Part shown: piece after piece, positions 1 through 6,026 of the stretch | Position numbering within the stretch: position 1 is the first letter of the stretch | Layout: every line of letters begins with the position of its first letter | From: Cyanobacteria bacterium UBA11370 | Lineage (GTDB): Bacteria > Cyanobacteriota > Cyanobacteriia > Cyanobacteriales > Coleofasciculaceae | DNA: 6,166 bases | Direction of reading: 5' to 3' | Assembly (NCBI GenBank): GCA_003486645.1 | Contig: DNGI01000208.1 | Location: 1-6,166 of the forward strand | Program-made: the position numbers and the translations under genes | Notes under the pieces: model-generated | Database searches by the model: none | What the model saw: the letters and a program-made list of their open reading frames with translations, nothing else | Told to the model about the DNA's origin: nothing

Positions 1-158
1 CCTCTCCCCCTCCCCCCATCCCCTTCTTCTCAATGAATTAATGGCGACAGAAAATGAGCTAGATTGGGTACTATATATCAGTATTCATCTAGTTAGATTG
101 AAGCGCCAAGAGCGTTACATTACTTAGTCTTAAGTTTCATGACAGGGCTACCCTAGAT
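1..158 (+). other. Leader region upstream of pilM
   Basis: This stretch holds no gene. Bases 1-30 are all C or T except one A at 18, a low-complexity polypyrimidine tract. It is followed by AT-rich sequence in which the pilM promoter should lie if the operon starts here. Candidate elements are weak: TTGAAG at 98-103 has no good -10 box 16-18 bases downstream, and GCGACA at 44-49 with TACTAT at 69-74 has a 19-base spacer. I therefore mark no promoter. A poor AGGG at 144-147, 11 bases before the pilM ATG, is the only ribosome-binding candidate. The reading frame of pilM is closed by a TGA at 99-101 and has no start codon between there and 159. Confidence 0.5.
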
Positions 159-1262
159 ATGGTTAATCGTTTTAAAGGACTGTTTTCAAAGAGTCAGAAA
201 GGCGTAGGGATAGAATTAGCTCCAGAACGAATTAATATTGCTCAACTACGCAAGCAAGGTCAGGGATTCAAAATCACCACTTTATACTCTCACGAGGTAC
301 CCGAAGGCATCTTTCAAGACGGGCAGATTGCTGATGCACCGGGATTAGCCGAATTAATTAAAGCGGCAATGGCAGAGAGTAAAATTAAAGCGGATCAGGT
401 CGCTACCGCCGTACCGATGCGGGAATCGATCATCCGGATCATTCCCATCCCAGCAGAACTCGATGATCGGGAACTCCGGGATATGGTATTGAACCATGAA
501 GCTGGACTATATTTGCCCTATCCCCGTGAAGAAGTTGATTTAGATTATCAGAAGCTAGGCTTCTTCATGGATGAAGATGGTATTGAAAAGGTACACGTCC
601 TGCTTGTTGCCACCCGCAAAGAAGTCACAGACACCTATCTCGATACCTTTGAACAGGCAGGGCTAAAGGTCAATGTGTTAGAGATTAACAGCTTTGCGCT
701 GATTCGTACCATTCGAGAGCAACTACGACAATTTGCTCCCCAGGAAGCAGCGGTGTTAGTGGATATAGAATTTGATAGTACCGAGATTGCGATCGTTGTC
801 GATGGTGTTCCTCAATTCTCCCGCACTGTTCCCATTGGCACGTTCCAACTTCAGAGCGCTCTTTCACGAGCCATGAATTTGCCAACCTCAAGAAACACGG
901 AATTGTTACAAGGGATGACCATTCCCAATACACCTGTTGATGGTATCCGCACCGGAGCAACAGGTATTAATCCTGGAATGGCAGCCTTGCTAAGAGTGTT
1001 AGGAGAGTTAGCCGATGAACTGCGCCGCTCTATCGATTTTTATCTCAATCAGAGCGAGAATTTAGAAGTGGCACAGCTTCTCCTAGCCGGGCCTGGGGGT
1101 GGCATCGGACAATTGGATGAATTTTTCACCCAACGGTTAAGCTTGCCGACTACACAGGTTGATCCAGTGGCGGCACTTTCCCTAGAGATGGATCGAGAAA
1201 TTCCCTCCGTACAACGACCAGGGTTAGGCACAGTATTGGGATTAGGATTGCGAGAGGTTTAA
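159..1262 (+). CDS. pilM: Type IV pilus assembly protein PilM
   Basis: PilM is a cytoplasmic protein with an actin/FtsA-like fold that binds the N-terminal tail of PilN and so anchors the inner-membrane alignment complex of the type IV pilus near its motor. The 367 residues are normal length for the family. Visible landmarks are a phosphate-1-like strand turn GIELAPERINIAQL (residues 17-30), a central helix-rich part including LNHEAGLYLPYPREEVDLDY (111-130), a phosphate-2-like VDIEFDSTEIAIVVDG (201-216), the adenosine-loop-like LLLAGPGGGIGQL (307-319), and the family-typical end GLGLREV. There is no signal peptide or membrane helix. The ATG at 159 is the first possible start after an in-frame stop at 99-101. 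Its Shine-Dalgarno match is weak. It is the first gene of the visible operon, and pilN follows after 4 bases. The phosphate loops lack some of the usual glycines, so nucleotide binding should not be taken for granted. The family assignment is secure. Confidence 0.95.
   Translation: MVNRFKGLFSKSQKGVGIELAPERINIAQLRKQGQGFKITTLYSHEVPEGIFQDGQIADAPGLAELIKAAMAESKIKADQVATAVPMRESIIRIIPIPAELDDRELRDMVLNHEAGLYLPYPREEVDLDYQKLGFFMDEDGIEKVHVLLVATRKEVTDTYLDTFEQAGLKVNVLEINSFALIRTIREQLRQFAPQEAAVLVDIEFDSTEIAIVVDGVPQFSRTVPIGTFQLQSALSRAMNLPTSRNTELLQGMTIPNTPVDGIRTGATGINPGMAALLRVLGELADELRRSIDFYLNQSENLEVAQLLLAGPGGGIGQLDEFFTQRLSLPTTQVDPVAALSLEMDREIPSVQRPGLGTVLGLGLREV
1254..1258 (+). promoter_or_regulatory. Ribosome binding site of pilN inside the end of pilM
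   Basis: GAGGT lies within the last codons of pilM, 8 bases before the pilN ATG at 1267, at a normal Shine-Dalgarno distance. A second purine run, AAGGA at 1262-1266, touches the ATG directly and is too close to serve. With a 4-base gap between the genes, the placement suggests that ribosomes finishing pilM help start pilN (translational coupling). This is inference from spacing only. Confidence 0.55.
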
Positions 1263-1266
1263 AGGA

Positions 1267-2163
1267 ATGTATAGCTTAGATATCAATTTTTTAAAAGACC
1301 GAGAGGACTATCTCAAAAAACCCGATAACAGGTCTGATAACCGCAGAAAAGATCCACAGGGGAACATGACCCCCCTAATTTTAGGAGTAATAATCGGTCT
1401 GCTATTTCCGGGAATGGTCGGTGGCTTGTGGTTCTACCTCCAACAACAAAACGCCCAGCTTACTCAGGATATTGCTGATATAGATCAGCAACTGGCAAGC
1501 CAACAAGCAGAAAGGAACAAGATTAAGGAACTCGACGACCAAATCAAAAAAGTAGACGAAGAAACCAAGGCATTAGCAACCGTCTTCAATCAAATCAAAC
1601 CCTGGTCAGCTATGCTGGAAGACATTCGCCAACGTATTCCAGCAGGGGTACAACTGACAGCGATCGAGCAATCTGAAGCCGAACCGAGTTCAGCCCCTCA
1701 ACCCCAACCTAGCCCCGCCGCTAGTCCTTCTCCGGGTGCGACTACACCAGCCCCTAGTACCCCACAACTTCCAATTAATCTCAGGCTTTCTGGTCAGGCT
1801 AACTCCTTTGATGATGTAAACTATTTTCTTCTGACACTGCAACGCTCTCCTTTCTTTAAAAGCGATGAAACCCAGATAGTCAGCGCTCAGTTGGAGAAAA
1901 ACCCCGATAAATTAGAAGTGAATGTTCGTAATAATCAAGGTGAATCATCAGCCAATGTGAAATACGAACTCCCCCAAGTGGTAAACTACACCATTCAAAC
2001 AACTCTGAGTGATGTCCCAGCCGAAGAGTTACTCCGAGAATTAGATCGCAAGGGAGCAGTAGGACTAGTCACTCGAATTAGAACCCTTCAGCAGATCACT
2101 CAAGAAACACCAGCAACCAACCCGCCTACTGATACAACGACTACCGAGACCCCCAAGGAGTGA
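1267..2163 (+). CDS. pilN: Type IV pilus inner-membrane alignment protein PilN
   Basis: PilN is a bitopic inner-membrane protein that connects cytoplasmic PilM with periplasmic PilO. The start MYSLDINFLKDR contains the short INxLxxR-type tail (I6 to R12) known in PilN proteins to sit in a groove of PilM. A charged cytoplasmic stretch (11-30) precedes one membrane helix at about 36-57 (PLILGVIIGLLFPGMVGGLW). Then come a Gln/Lys/Glu-rich coiled coil (about 59-105) and a periplasmic ferredoxin-like domain from about 113. That domain is interrupted by a Pro/Ser/Ala linker at about 140-168 and resumes with LPINLRLSGQANSFDDVNYFLLTLQRSPFF. The last ~50 residues form an extension ending in a Thr/Pro-rich tail. 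At 298 residues it is longer than typical proteobacterial PilN (about 200), owing to linker and tail. The ATG is set by the conserved N-terminus and by GAGGT at 1254-1258. pilO follows after 7 bases. Confidence 0.93.
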   Translation: MYSLDINFLKDREDYLKKPDNRSDNRRKDPQGNMTPLILGVIIGLLFPGMVGGLWFYLQQQNAQLTQDIADIDQQLASQQAERNKIKELDDQIKKVDEETKALATVFNQIKPWSAMLEDIRQRIPAGVQLTAIEQSEAEPSSAPQPQPSPAASPSPGATTPAPSTPQLPINLRLSGQANSFDDVNYFLLTLQRSPFFKSDETQIVSAQLEKNPDKLEVNVRNNQGESSANVKYELPQVVNYTIQTTLSDVPAEELLRELDRKGAVGLVTRIRTLQQITQETPATNPPTDTTTTETPKE

Positions 2164-2170
2164 TGTAATT

Positions 2171-3025
2171 ATGACCTACGCTGATCAGGACTTTATTCCA
2201 GTAGAAGAGCAAGAGGAAGCTCCTAGCTATCCTACAGCTTTTGGCATTACCTTCACTCCAACCGTTTCGGGAGTAGCCGTAGCTATTTTAGGTCTTGGGG
2301 TAGCTGCCTACTTAGCCACCCAACTCGTCCAGCCTATTTGGCAACAATATCAAGAGTTAAAGGCTCAACGTGAAGACAAGAGTGGTCAACTTGAAGACAT
2401 AGCAAAGATCAAGCAACAAATTGAGCAGAAAAGAGTAGAACTAGACAAGGCAAAACAGCAAAACAAAAGAGTTCTGGGGTTATTTGCTAATGAAGAAACT
2501 CTGGATACTCTGTTAGGAGATCTCGATAGACTAATTCCAAAAACTAACCAAAAACAAAGGTGGCAACTGACTCAATTTAAGCCTCAGCAAGCGGGGCAAG
2601 CGGATCAAAATGCAGATGGTGTAATTAATGATGGGTCTTTAGGCTCTCTGGTCAATGGAAAATTGGAACGCAGAACCTTCGAGATAGAGATGAGAGGCAA
2701 CTTCGATCAAGTCCTCTCAACCTTGCGTAGATTGGAGCGGTTGCAATCGTTATTGATCGTTAAGGACTATAAAAGTGAGATTATTGATGATCAAGGATTA
2801 GTGTTGAGAAATCCTGCAACTAATCAATGGGACCCTGCAACCTTTCAAAAAGACGATCCAAAACAAACCATTCCTGGCTACCAAGAAGGTGTAATTCCCT
2901 ATGGTAAACCCACAATCAGAACAACCTTTAAACTACAGGCTTTGTTCCCGTTGACAGAAGAGGAAACTAAAAAGCAAGCTGAGGCAGCCGCCGCCGCTGC
3001 TACCCAGCCACCCGCTCAACAGTAA
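2171..3025 (+). CDS. pilO: Type IV pilus inner-membrane alignment protein PilO
   Basis: PilO is the partner of PilN: a bitopic inner-membrane protein whose periplasmic part dimerises with PilN and helps couple the motor platform to the secretin. An acidic cytoplasmic N-terminus (residues 1-20) is followed by one membrane helix at about 33-53 (SGVAVAILGLGVAAYLATQL) and a long Gln/Lys/Glu-rich coiled coil (about 56-100). A periplasmic domain then runs over about 107-260, with the recognisable RRTFEIEMRGNFDQVLSTLRRLERL core (168-192), the usual PilO strand-helix pattern. The C-terminal tail has six alanines (272-277) and a Pro/Gln end. Length 284 is somewhat above the usual ~210, because of a loop at about 200-245 and the tail. 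A strong AAGGAG at 2155-2160, in the end of pilN, sits 10 bases before the ATG. The next gene is pilQ, with no pilP in between. The assignment rests on topology, position and the core motif. Confidence 0.91.
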   Translation: MTYADQDFIPVEEQEEAPSYPTAFGITFTPTVSGVAVAILGLGVAAYLATQLVQPIWQQYQELKAQREDKSGQLEDIAKIKQQIEQKRVELDKAKQQNKRVLGLFANEETLDTLLGDLDRLIPKTNQKQRWQLTQFKPQQAGQADQNADGVINDGSLGSLVNGKLERRTFEIEMRGNFDQVLSTLRRLERLQSLLIVKDYKSEIIDDQGLVLRNPATNQWDPATFQKDDPKQTIPGYQEGVIPYGKPTIRTTFKLQALFPLTEEETKKQAEAAAAAATQPPAQQ

Positions 3026-3051
3026 AACGTCAGGATTATGTAAATAGGTGT

Positions 3052-3057
3052 AAGGAG
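3052..3057 (+). promoter_or_regulatory. Shine-Dalgarno site deciding the pilQ GTG start
   Basis: AAGGAG ends 6 bases before the GTG at 3064, a near-ideal distance. The only nearby in-frame ATG, at 3097, has no such site at the right distance and would remove the Arg and polar n-region of the signal peptide. The site thus favours the GTG. An overlapping GTG at 3057 is out of frame with pilQ. Confidence 0.75.
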
Positions 3058-3063
3058 TGAATC

Positions 3064-3141
3064 GTGAGACAGGCTCAAGTATGCAGTGGAATTTTGATGG
3101 GAGGGGCTGTTACCTTATTAGCAACCCAACCTGTGTGGGCA
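3064..3141 (+). other. PilQ signal peptide
   Basis: The first 26 residues have the three-part layout of a Sec signal: a short n-region with R2, a Gly/Ala/Leu hydrophobic core, and a c-region ending VWA. Cleavage could also fall two or three residues later (AVA or VAA), right before the AMIN domain. No lipobox is present: C7 lies before the hydrophobic core, so PilQ does not look like a lipoprotein. Confidence 0.8.
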
Positions 3142-5676
3142 GTCGCCGCCCAAGTAACAGGAGTACGGCTGAATCCGAGAGGAGAGACGCTGGAACTCAT
3201 CTTGGAAACTCAATCGGGCGATCAGCGTCCCCAGATTTTCCCCGTCAACCGAGGCAATGATTGGGTCGCCGATATTGTCAATACCCAGCTCACCTTGCCA
3301 GAGGGTAACACCTTCCGTCAAGACAATCCGATGCCCGGTATTACGGCGGTTGTCGTCAGCCAGATCGATCCCAACAGCATTCGCGTAACCGTCAGTGGCG
3401 CTAGCAGTCCACCTACAGGGCAAATTCTCCAGCAAGAGTCTCAGACGATTACTCTCGGAATTACCGCTGCGATCGCCAATCAAGCCGCAGTACCTATCCC
3501 TGTCTCACCTCCTGCCTCTGAATCCCTTACAGAAGCCCCTTCAACTCAGCCAACCCTACAACCTGCATCCGTTTCACAAACCACCTCAGATATCCCTATA
3601 CTACCCAGTTCTAGACCGCTAACGGAGACTCGAAATTTGCCCACTCTGGTGGCGCAAACCCCACCCCCTCAGAGTCCTGCACCTGTAGAACCCCCAGCGT
3701 CTCCAGCCCCCGTGGTTCCACCAGCACCAACTCCAGATGTACTAATTCCCAACCCGAAAATTACCATTGATGGGGTTCCGGCAGCACCAGCGGGTACACT
3801 ACAACCTGTAGCACCTGCTCCGCCCTTCTTACCGAGAGCCGTTGCTCCACCTGTGGGGGATATTGCTATTTCCAATATTAACGCCGCCGCCTCACGGATT
3901 GACCTAGGAACAGCCGCCGTTGTGCCCCGCTTGTCCTTGCGAGATGCTCCAGTGCGTGAAGTATTAGCCCTACTGGCTCGATCCGCTGGACTCAATCTTG
4001 CCTTTACGGGCGAGGGGTCTGCAAACCAAGAGGGGCAACCGGGTCAACCGGGTCAACCGGGTCAAGGAGGAGCAACGATTACCCTTGATATTGAAAATGA
4101 ACCGGTTCAAGACGTATTTAACTACGTTCTTCAGCTTTCTGGGTTACAGGCAAACCGAGTTGGGCGCACTATTTTTGTGGGGACTAACTTGCCTGTGGGC
4201 GCCCGCAATATCATCACTCGCACTCTGCGAATGAATCAGATCCCTGTCACCAGTGCAGCCAATTTCTTAACGGCTCAAGGGGCAGAAACTCAGATTCCGA
4301 TTGAGCAAGTGCAAATTCAAACGGTGGGAGAAGGAGCAGCGGCTCGTACTATTGAAACCCGAACTCCTAGCATTCTTGCCCTCAGAGCGACAGAGACGGA
4401 TGCAACCTTATTACTGCGGGGTCTTTCTGTCGTCACGGATGACCGACTTAACGCTATCACCCTGGTGGGTGAGCCGCGCCAAGTGGAAATTGGGACTGCT
4501 TTATTGACACAGCTTGATCTGCGCCGTCGTCAGGTGGCAATTAATGTCAAGATTGTTGATGTTAACCTTTTGGGAACAGATGCGATCAACACTAGCTTCT
4601 CCTTTGGAGTTGGAGATGGCTTTTTTGTAGTTGACCAGGGAGCAGCGGTGTTTAATTACGGTGGGTTTAATCCACCTACTCAGCTACAAACGACTACCAG
4701 TCCTGTCTCTCCACCTGTGATCAATAATCCCTTTGCAGGAGCCAATATTTTCCTCGACCCAAACTCTACCTTTATTATTCCGGAGGCTGGACCGAGGACA
4801 CAAGTGATTAATCGACCAGGTGGACGACCACTTGAGATCTCAGATCCAAGCGATTTACGAATTATTGGAGGACGACCTACCACCAGGTTAAACGATCCTC
4901 TGGAACCAGGAATCCTCACTATTACACCTTCTACTGATACTGTTATCACTTTTGATGAGGATGGTAATCCTAGTGTAACAGTAGGTGAAGCGGGTACAAC
5001 TACTTTTGGTCTTCCAACACTATTCCAATTCCCTGATAAGTTCCTGGCAGCTTTACGCGCTCAAATTACCAGTGGTAATGCCAAGATTCTGACTGACCCA
5101 ACCCTGGTAGTGCAAGAAGGTCAGAGAGCGCAAGTGAACCTGACTCAAGAGGTGGTGGGAAATATTACCAGTGAAACTGAAACATCTGATAATTTAACAA
5201 CCAGAACCGTAACCGCAGAAATTCGAGAAGCGGGTTTAATTCTTGAGGTCGTTGTCGATAGAATTGATGACAATGGATTTATCACCTTAGCTGTAAATCC
5301 TAGAGTCACGTCTATTGGTGGTCAACAAGATTTAAGCGTTGGTGATGATACGAACCGGATTGCTTTACTGAATGTACGTCAACTAGCGTCTGGACAGATT
5401 CGTTTGCGAGATGCTCAAACCTTAATCCTTTCAGGGATTATTCAGGAATCTGACCGAACAACGGTACGTAAAGTGCCGATTTTAGGTGATATTCCGATTC
5501 TAGGGGCTTTGTTCAGAAGTACAGAACGACAAAATCAACGCCAAGAGGTGATCGTACTGCTGACACCTCAAATTCTGGATGATTCTGAGCGAGCTTCCTT
5601 TGGCTACAATTACACACCCGGACGGGAGACGCAGGATTTCTTGGAACGCCGAGGTTTCCCGACGACAGGAAACTAA
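3064..5676 (+). CDS. pilQ: Type IV pilus outer-membrane secretin PilQ
   Basis: PilQ forms the multimeric outer-membrane gate through which the pilus is extruded and retracted. The 870-residue protein starts with a Sec signal peptide (R2, hydrophobic core about 8-22, likely cleavage after VWA at 26 or just beyond). An AMIN domain, expected to bind peptidoglycan, covers about 28-133. A Pro/Ala/Thr-rich linker spans about 143-258. The N0/STN domain (about 286-375; RLSLRDAPVREVLALLARSA) carries a Gly-Gln-Pro repeat loop at 324-335. The N1 domain (about 378-487) ends in DDRLNAITLVGEP and holds an inserted Gln/Thr/Ala-rich loop near 405-450. The secretin domain (about 488-837) contains LAALRAQITSGNAKILTDPTLVVQ-type strands and the family signature RDAQTLILSGII followed by VPILGDIPILGALF (803-816). 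About 135 residues (520-655) rich in Asn, Pro, Thr and Gly are inserted early in this domain. GTG is the start (AAGGAG 6 bases upstream). It is the last gene of the operon; no intrinsic terminator is evident after it. Confidence 0.96.
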   Translation: MRQAQVCSGILMGGAVTLLATQPVWAVAAQVTGVRLNPRGETLELILETQSGDQRPQIFPVNRGNDWVADIVNTQLTLPEGNTFRQDNPMPGITAVVVSQIDPNSIRVTVSGASSPPTGQILQQESQTITLGITAAIANQAAVPIPVSPPASESLTEAPSTQPTLQPASVSQTTSDIPILPSSRPLTETRNLPTLVAQTPPPQSPAPVEPPASPAPVVPPAPTPDVLIPNPKITIDGVPAAPAGTLQPVAPAPPFLPRAVAPPVGDIAISNINAAASRIDLGTAAVVPRLSLRDAPVREVLALLARSAGLNLAFTGEGSANQEGQPGQPGQPGQGGATITLDIENEPVQDVFNYVLQLSGLQANRVGRTIFVGTNLPVGARNIITRTLRMNQIPVTSAANFLTAQGAETQIPIEQVQIQTVGEGAAARTIETRTPSILALRATETDATLLLRGLSVVTDDRLNAITLVGEPRQVEIGTALLTQLDLRRRQVAINVKIVDVNLLGTDAINTSFSFGVGDGFFVVDQGAAVFNYGGFNPPTQLQTTTSPVSPPVINNPFAGANIFLDPNSTFIIPEAGPRTQVINRPGGRPLEISDPSDLRIIGGRPTTRLNDPLEPGILTITPSTDTVITFDEDGNPSVTVGEAGTTTFGLPTLFQFPDKFLAALRAQITSGNAKILTDPTLVVQEGQRAQVNLTQEVVGNITSETETSDNLTTRTVTAEIREAGLILEVVVDRIDDNGFITLAVNPRVTSIGGQQDLSVGDDTNRIALLNVRQLASGQIRLRDAQTLILSGIIQESDRTTVRKVPILGDIPILGALFRSTERQNQRQEVIVLLTPQILDDSERASFGYNYTPGRETQDFLERRGFPTTGN
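3469..3476. repeat. HIP1 palindrome (GCGATCGC)
   Basis: This is an exact copy of the highly iterated palindrome that is over-represented in many cyanobacterial genomes. It lies in the pilQ codons just before the proline-rich linker. Seven-of-eight near matches occur around 785-792 (GCGATCGT) and 1662-1669 (GCGATCGA). One copy in 6 kb is weak evidence by itself, but it agrees with a cyanobacterial origin. Confidence 0.7.
3490..3837 (+). other. Proline-rich linker region of PilQ
   Basis: About 116 codons (residues 143-258) are dominated by Pro, Ala, Thr, Ser and Val, with runs such as QTPPPQSPAPVEPPASPAPV. The composition indicates an extended, unstructured tether between the peptidoglycan-binding AMIN domain and the N0 domain of the secretin ring. 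Such a tether could let the AMIN domain reach the cell wall while the ring stays at the outer membrane; that role is inference. The reverse strand of this stretch is open but reads as Gly/Ala/Thr-rich noise. Confidence 0.75.
4033..4067 (+). repeat. 9-bp tandem repeat coding Gly-Gln-Pro in pilQ
   Basis: The unit GGTCAACCG occurs at 4042-4050 and 4051-4059. A one-mismatch copy (GGGCAACCG) precedes it at 4033-4041, and a partial copy GGTCAAGG follows at 4060-4067, about 3.8 units in all. It encodes the peptide GQPGQPGQPGQGG within a surface loop of the N0/STN domain, between the LNLAF strand and the ITLDI strand. Because the unit is three codons long, gain or loss of copies by replication slippage keeps the frame. 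Confidence 0.9.
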
Positions 5677-5740
5677 ATCCAGGAATTAGTGATTTTGTCA
5701 ATCCATCTCTAGATTGGGTCAGATAAAAGTCTGTAGGGAT

Positions 5741-5831
5741 ACCAAGTTGTGTTCTAAACCGTAACTTTGACAAAGGAAGTGGGGAGTAGGTAGTGGACAT
5801 TTGTAAATTACGTTTTTGAGTGCAACTTGGT
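5741..5831. repeat. Fold-back (MITE-like) inverted-repeat element
   Basis: Two imperfect inverted arms, 5741-5774 and 5800-5831, enclose a purine-rich centre of 25 bases. The outer 9 bases are perfect: ACCAAGTTG on the left, CAACTTGGT on the right. Aligning the left arm with the reverse complement of the right gives 27 identities in 32 aligned positions with two single-base bulges. Three of the five mismatches are T/C, G/A and T/C transitions, which in a + strand RNA become G-U pairs, so the transcript could fold into a long hairpin. No gene and no clear target-site duplication is seen. It may be a miniature transposable element, a dispersed cyanobacterial repeat, or an operon-end RNA structure. 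No U-run follows the hairpin, so it is not a classic terminator. Confidence 0.65.
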
Positions 5832-5934
5832 CAGCTATTCCACATTAAACTTATGGTTATGAACGGAAGTTGTCCGGCTTTACTTCCTACTATTTAACCT
5901 GAACTCACGTTCATTAGTCTAATTCACCAAAGCT

Positions 5935-5943
5935 TGCTATAGT
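5935..5943 (+). promoter_or_regulatory. Extended -10 promoter of tRNA-Thr
   Basis: TGC followed by TATAGT (5938-5943) is an extended -10 box with five of six consensus bases. Transcription would begin near 5950, about 5 bases before the mature tRNA end. No good -35 hexamer lies 16-18 bases upstream, which an extended -10 can compensate. The tRNA therefore probably has its own promoter, independent of the pil operon. Confidence 0.6.
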
Positions 5944-5954
5944 AGTCAAGTGAT

Positions 5955-6026
5955 GCCGGTGTAGCTCAGTGGTAGAGCATTCGATTCGTAATCGAACGGT
6001 CGCCGGTTCAAATCCGGCCATCGGCT
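5955..6026 (+). tRNA. trnT-CGU: tRNA-Thr (anticodon CGT)
   Basis: A full cloverleaf can be drawn by hand. The acceptor stem is GCCGGTG (5955-5961) with CATCGGC (6019-6025), including one G-U pair. The D stem is GCTC/GAGC (5964-5967 with 5975-5978). The anticodon stem is TTCGA/TCGAA (5980-5984 with 5992-5996) around the loop TTCGTAA, with anticodon CGT at 5987-5989. The variable loop has five bases. The T stem is GCCGG/CCGGC (6002-6006 with 6014-6018) with loop TTCAAAT. The anticodon reads the threonine codon ACG. The discriminator base is T (6026), as in chloroplast tRNA-Thr, and CCA is not encoded. The gene is 72 bases with no intron. Confidence 0.97.

Noticed and set aside
98..126. pilM promoter with TTGAAG (98-103) and TACTTA (121-126).
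   Set aside because: The -10 box matches consensus at only two positions; no better pair was found by eye.
3097..3099. ATG as alternative start of pilQ.
   Set aside because: It would cut away the n-region of the signal peptide and lacks a ribosome site, whereas GTG at 3064 has AAGGAG at 6 bases.
3669..3995. Open reading frame on the minus strand opposite the pilQ linker.
   Set aside because: Its Gly/Ala/Thr-rich translation is the shadow of proline-rich codons; pilQ on the other strand has clear domains. Other reverse-strand frames within pilM and pilQ fail for the same reason.
5699..5716. Possible pilQ terminator hairpin CAATC/GATTG.
   Set aside because: Only five pairs, an 8-base loop and no T-run after it.
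59..5719. The 11-mer CTAGATTGGGT occurs at 59-69 before the operon and at 5709-5719 after it, as if flanking direct repeats of a mobile unit.
   Set aside because: A few 11-base matches are expected by chance within 6 kb, the sequence around both copies is unrelated, and a core pilus operon is not expected to be mobile.
5513..5800. Minus-strand open frame crossing the pilQ end and half of the fold-back element.
   Set aside because: It overlaps the conserved secretin C-terminus, has no recognisable domain, and begins in the repeat centre without a ribosome site.
5859..5914. Inverted repeat ATGAACG (5859-5865) / CGTTCAT (5908-5914) with an inner hairpin GGAAGT (5865-5870) / ACTTCC (5882-5887).
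   Set aside because: Short stems sharing a base, AT-rich surroundings and no T-run; not strong enough to call an operator or terminator.
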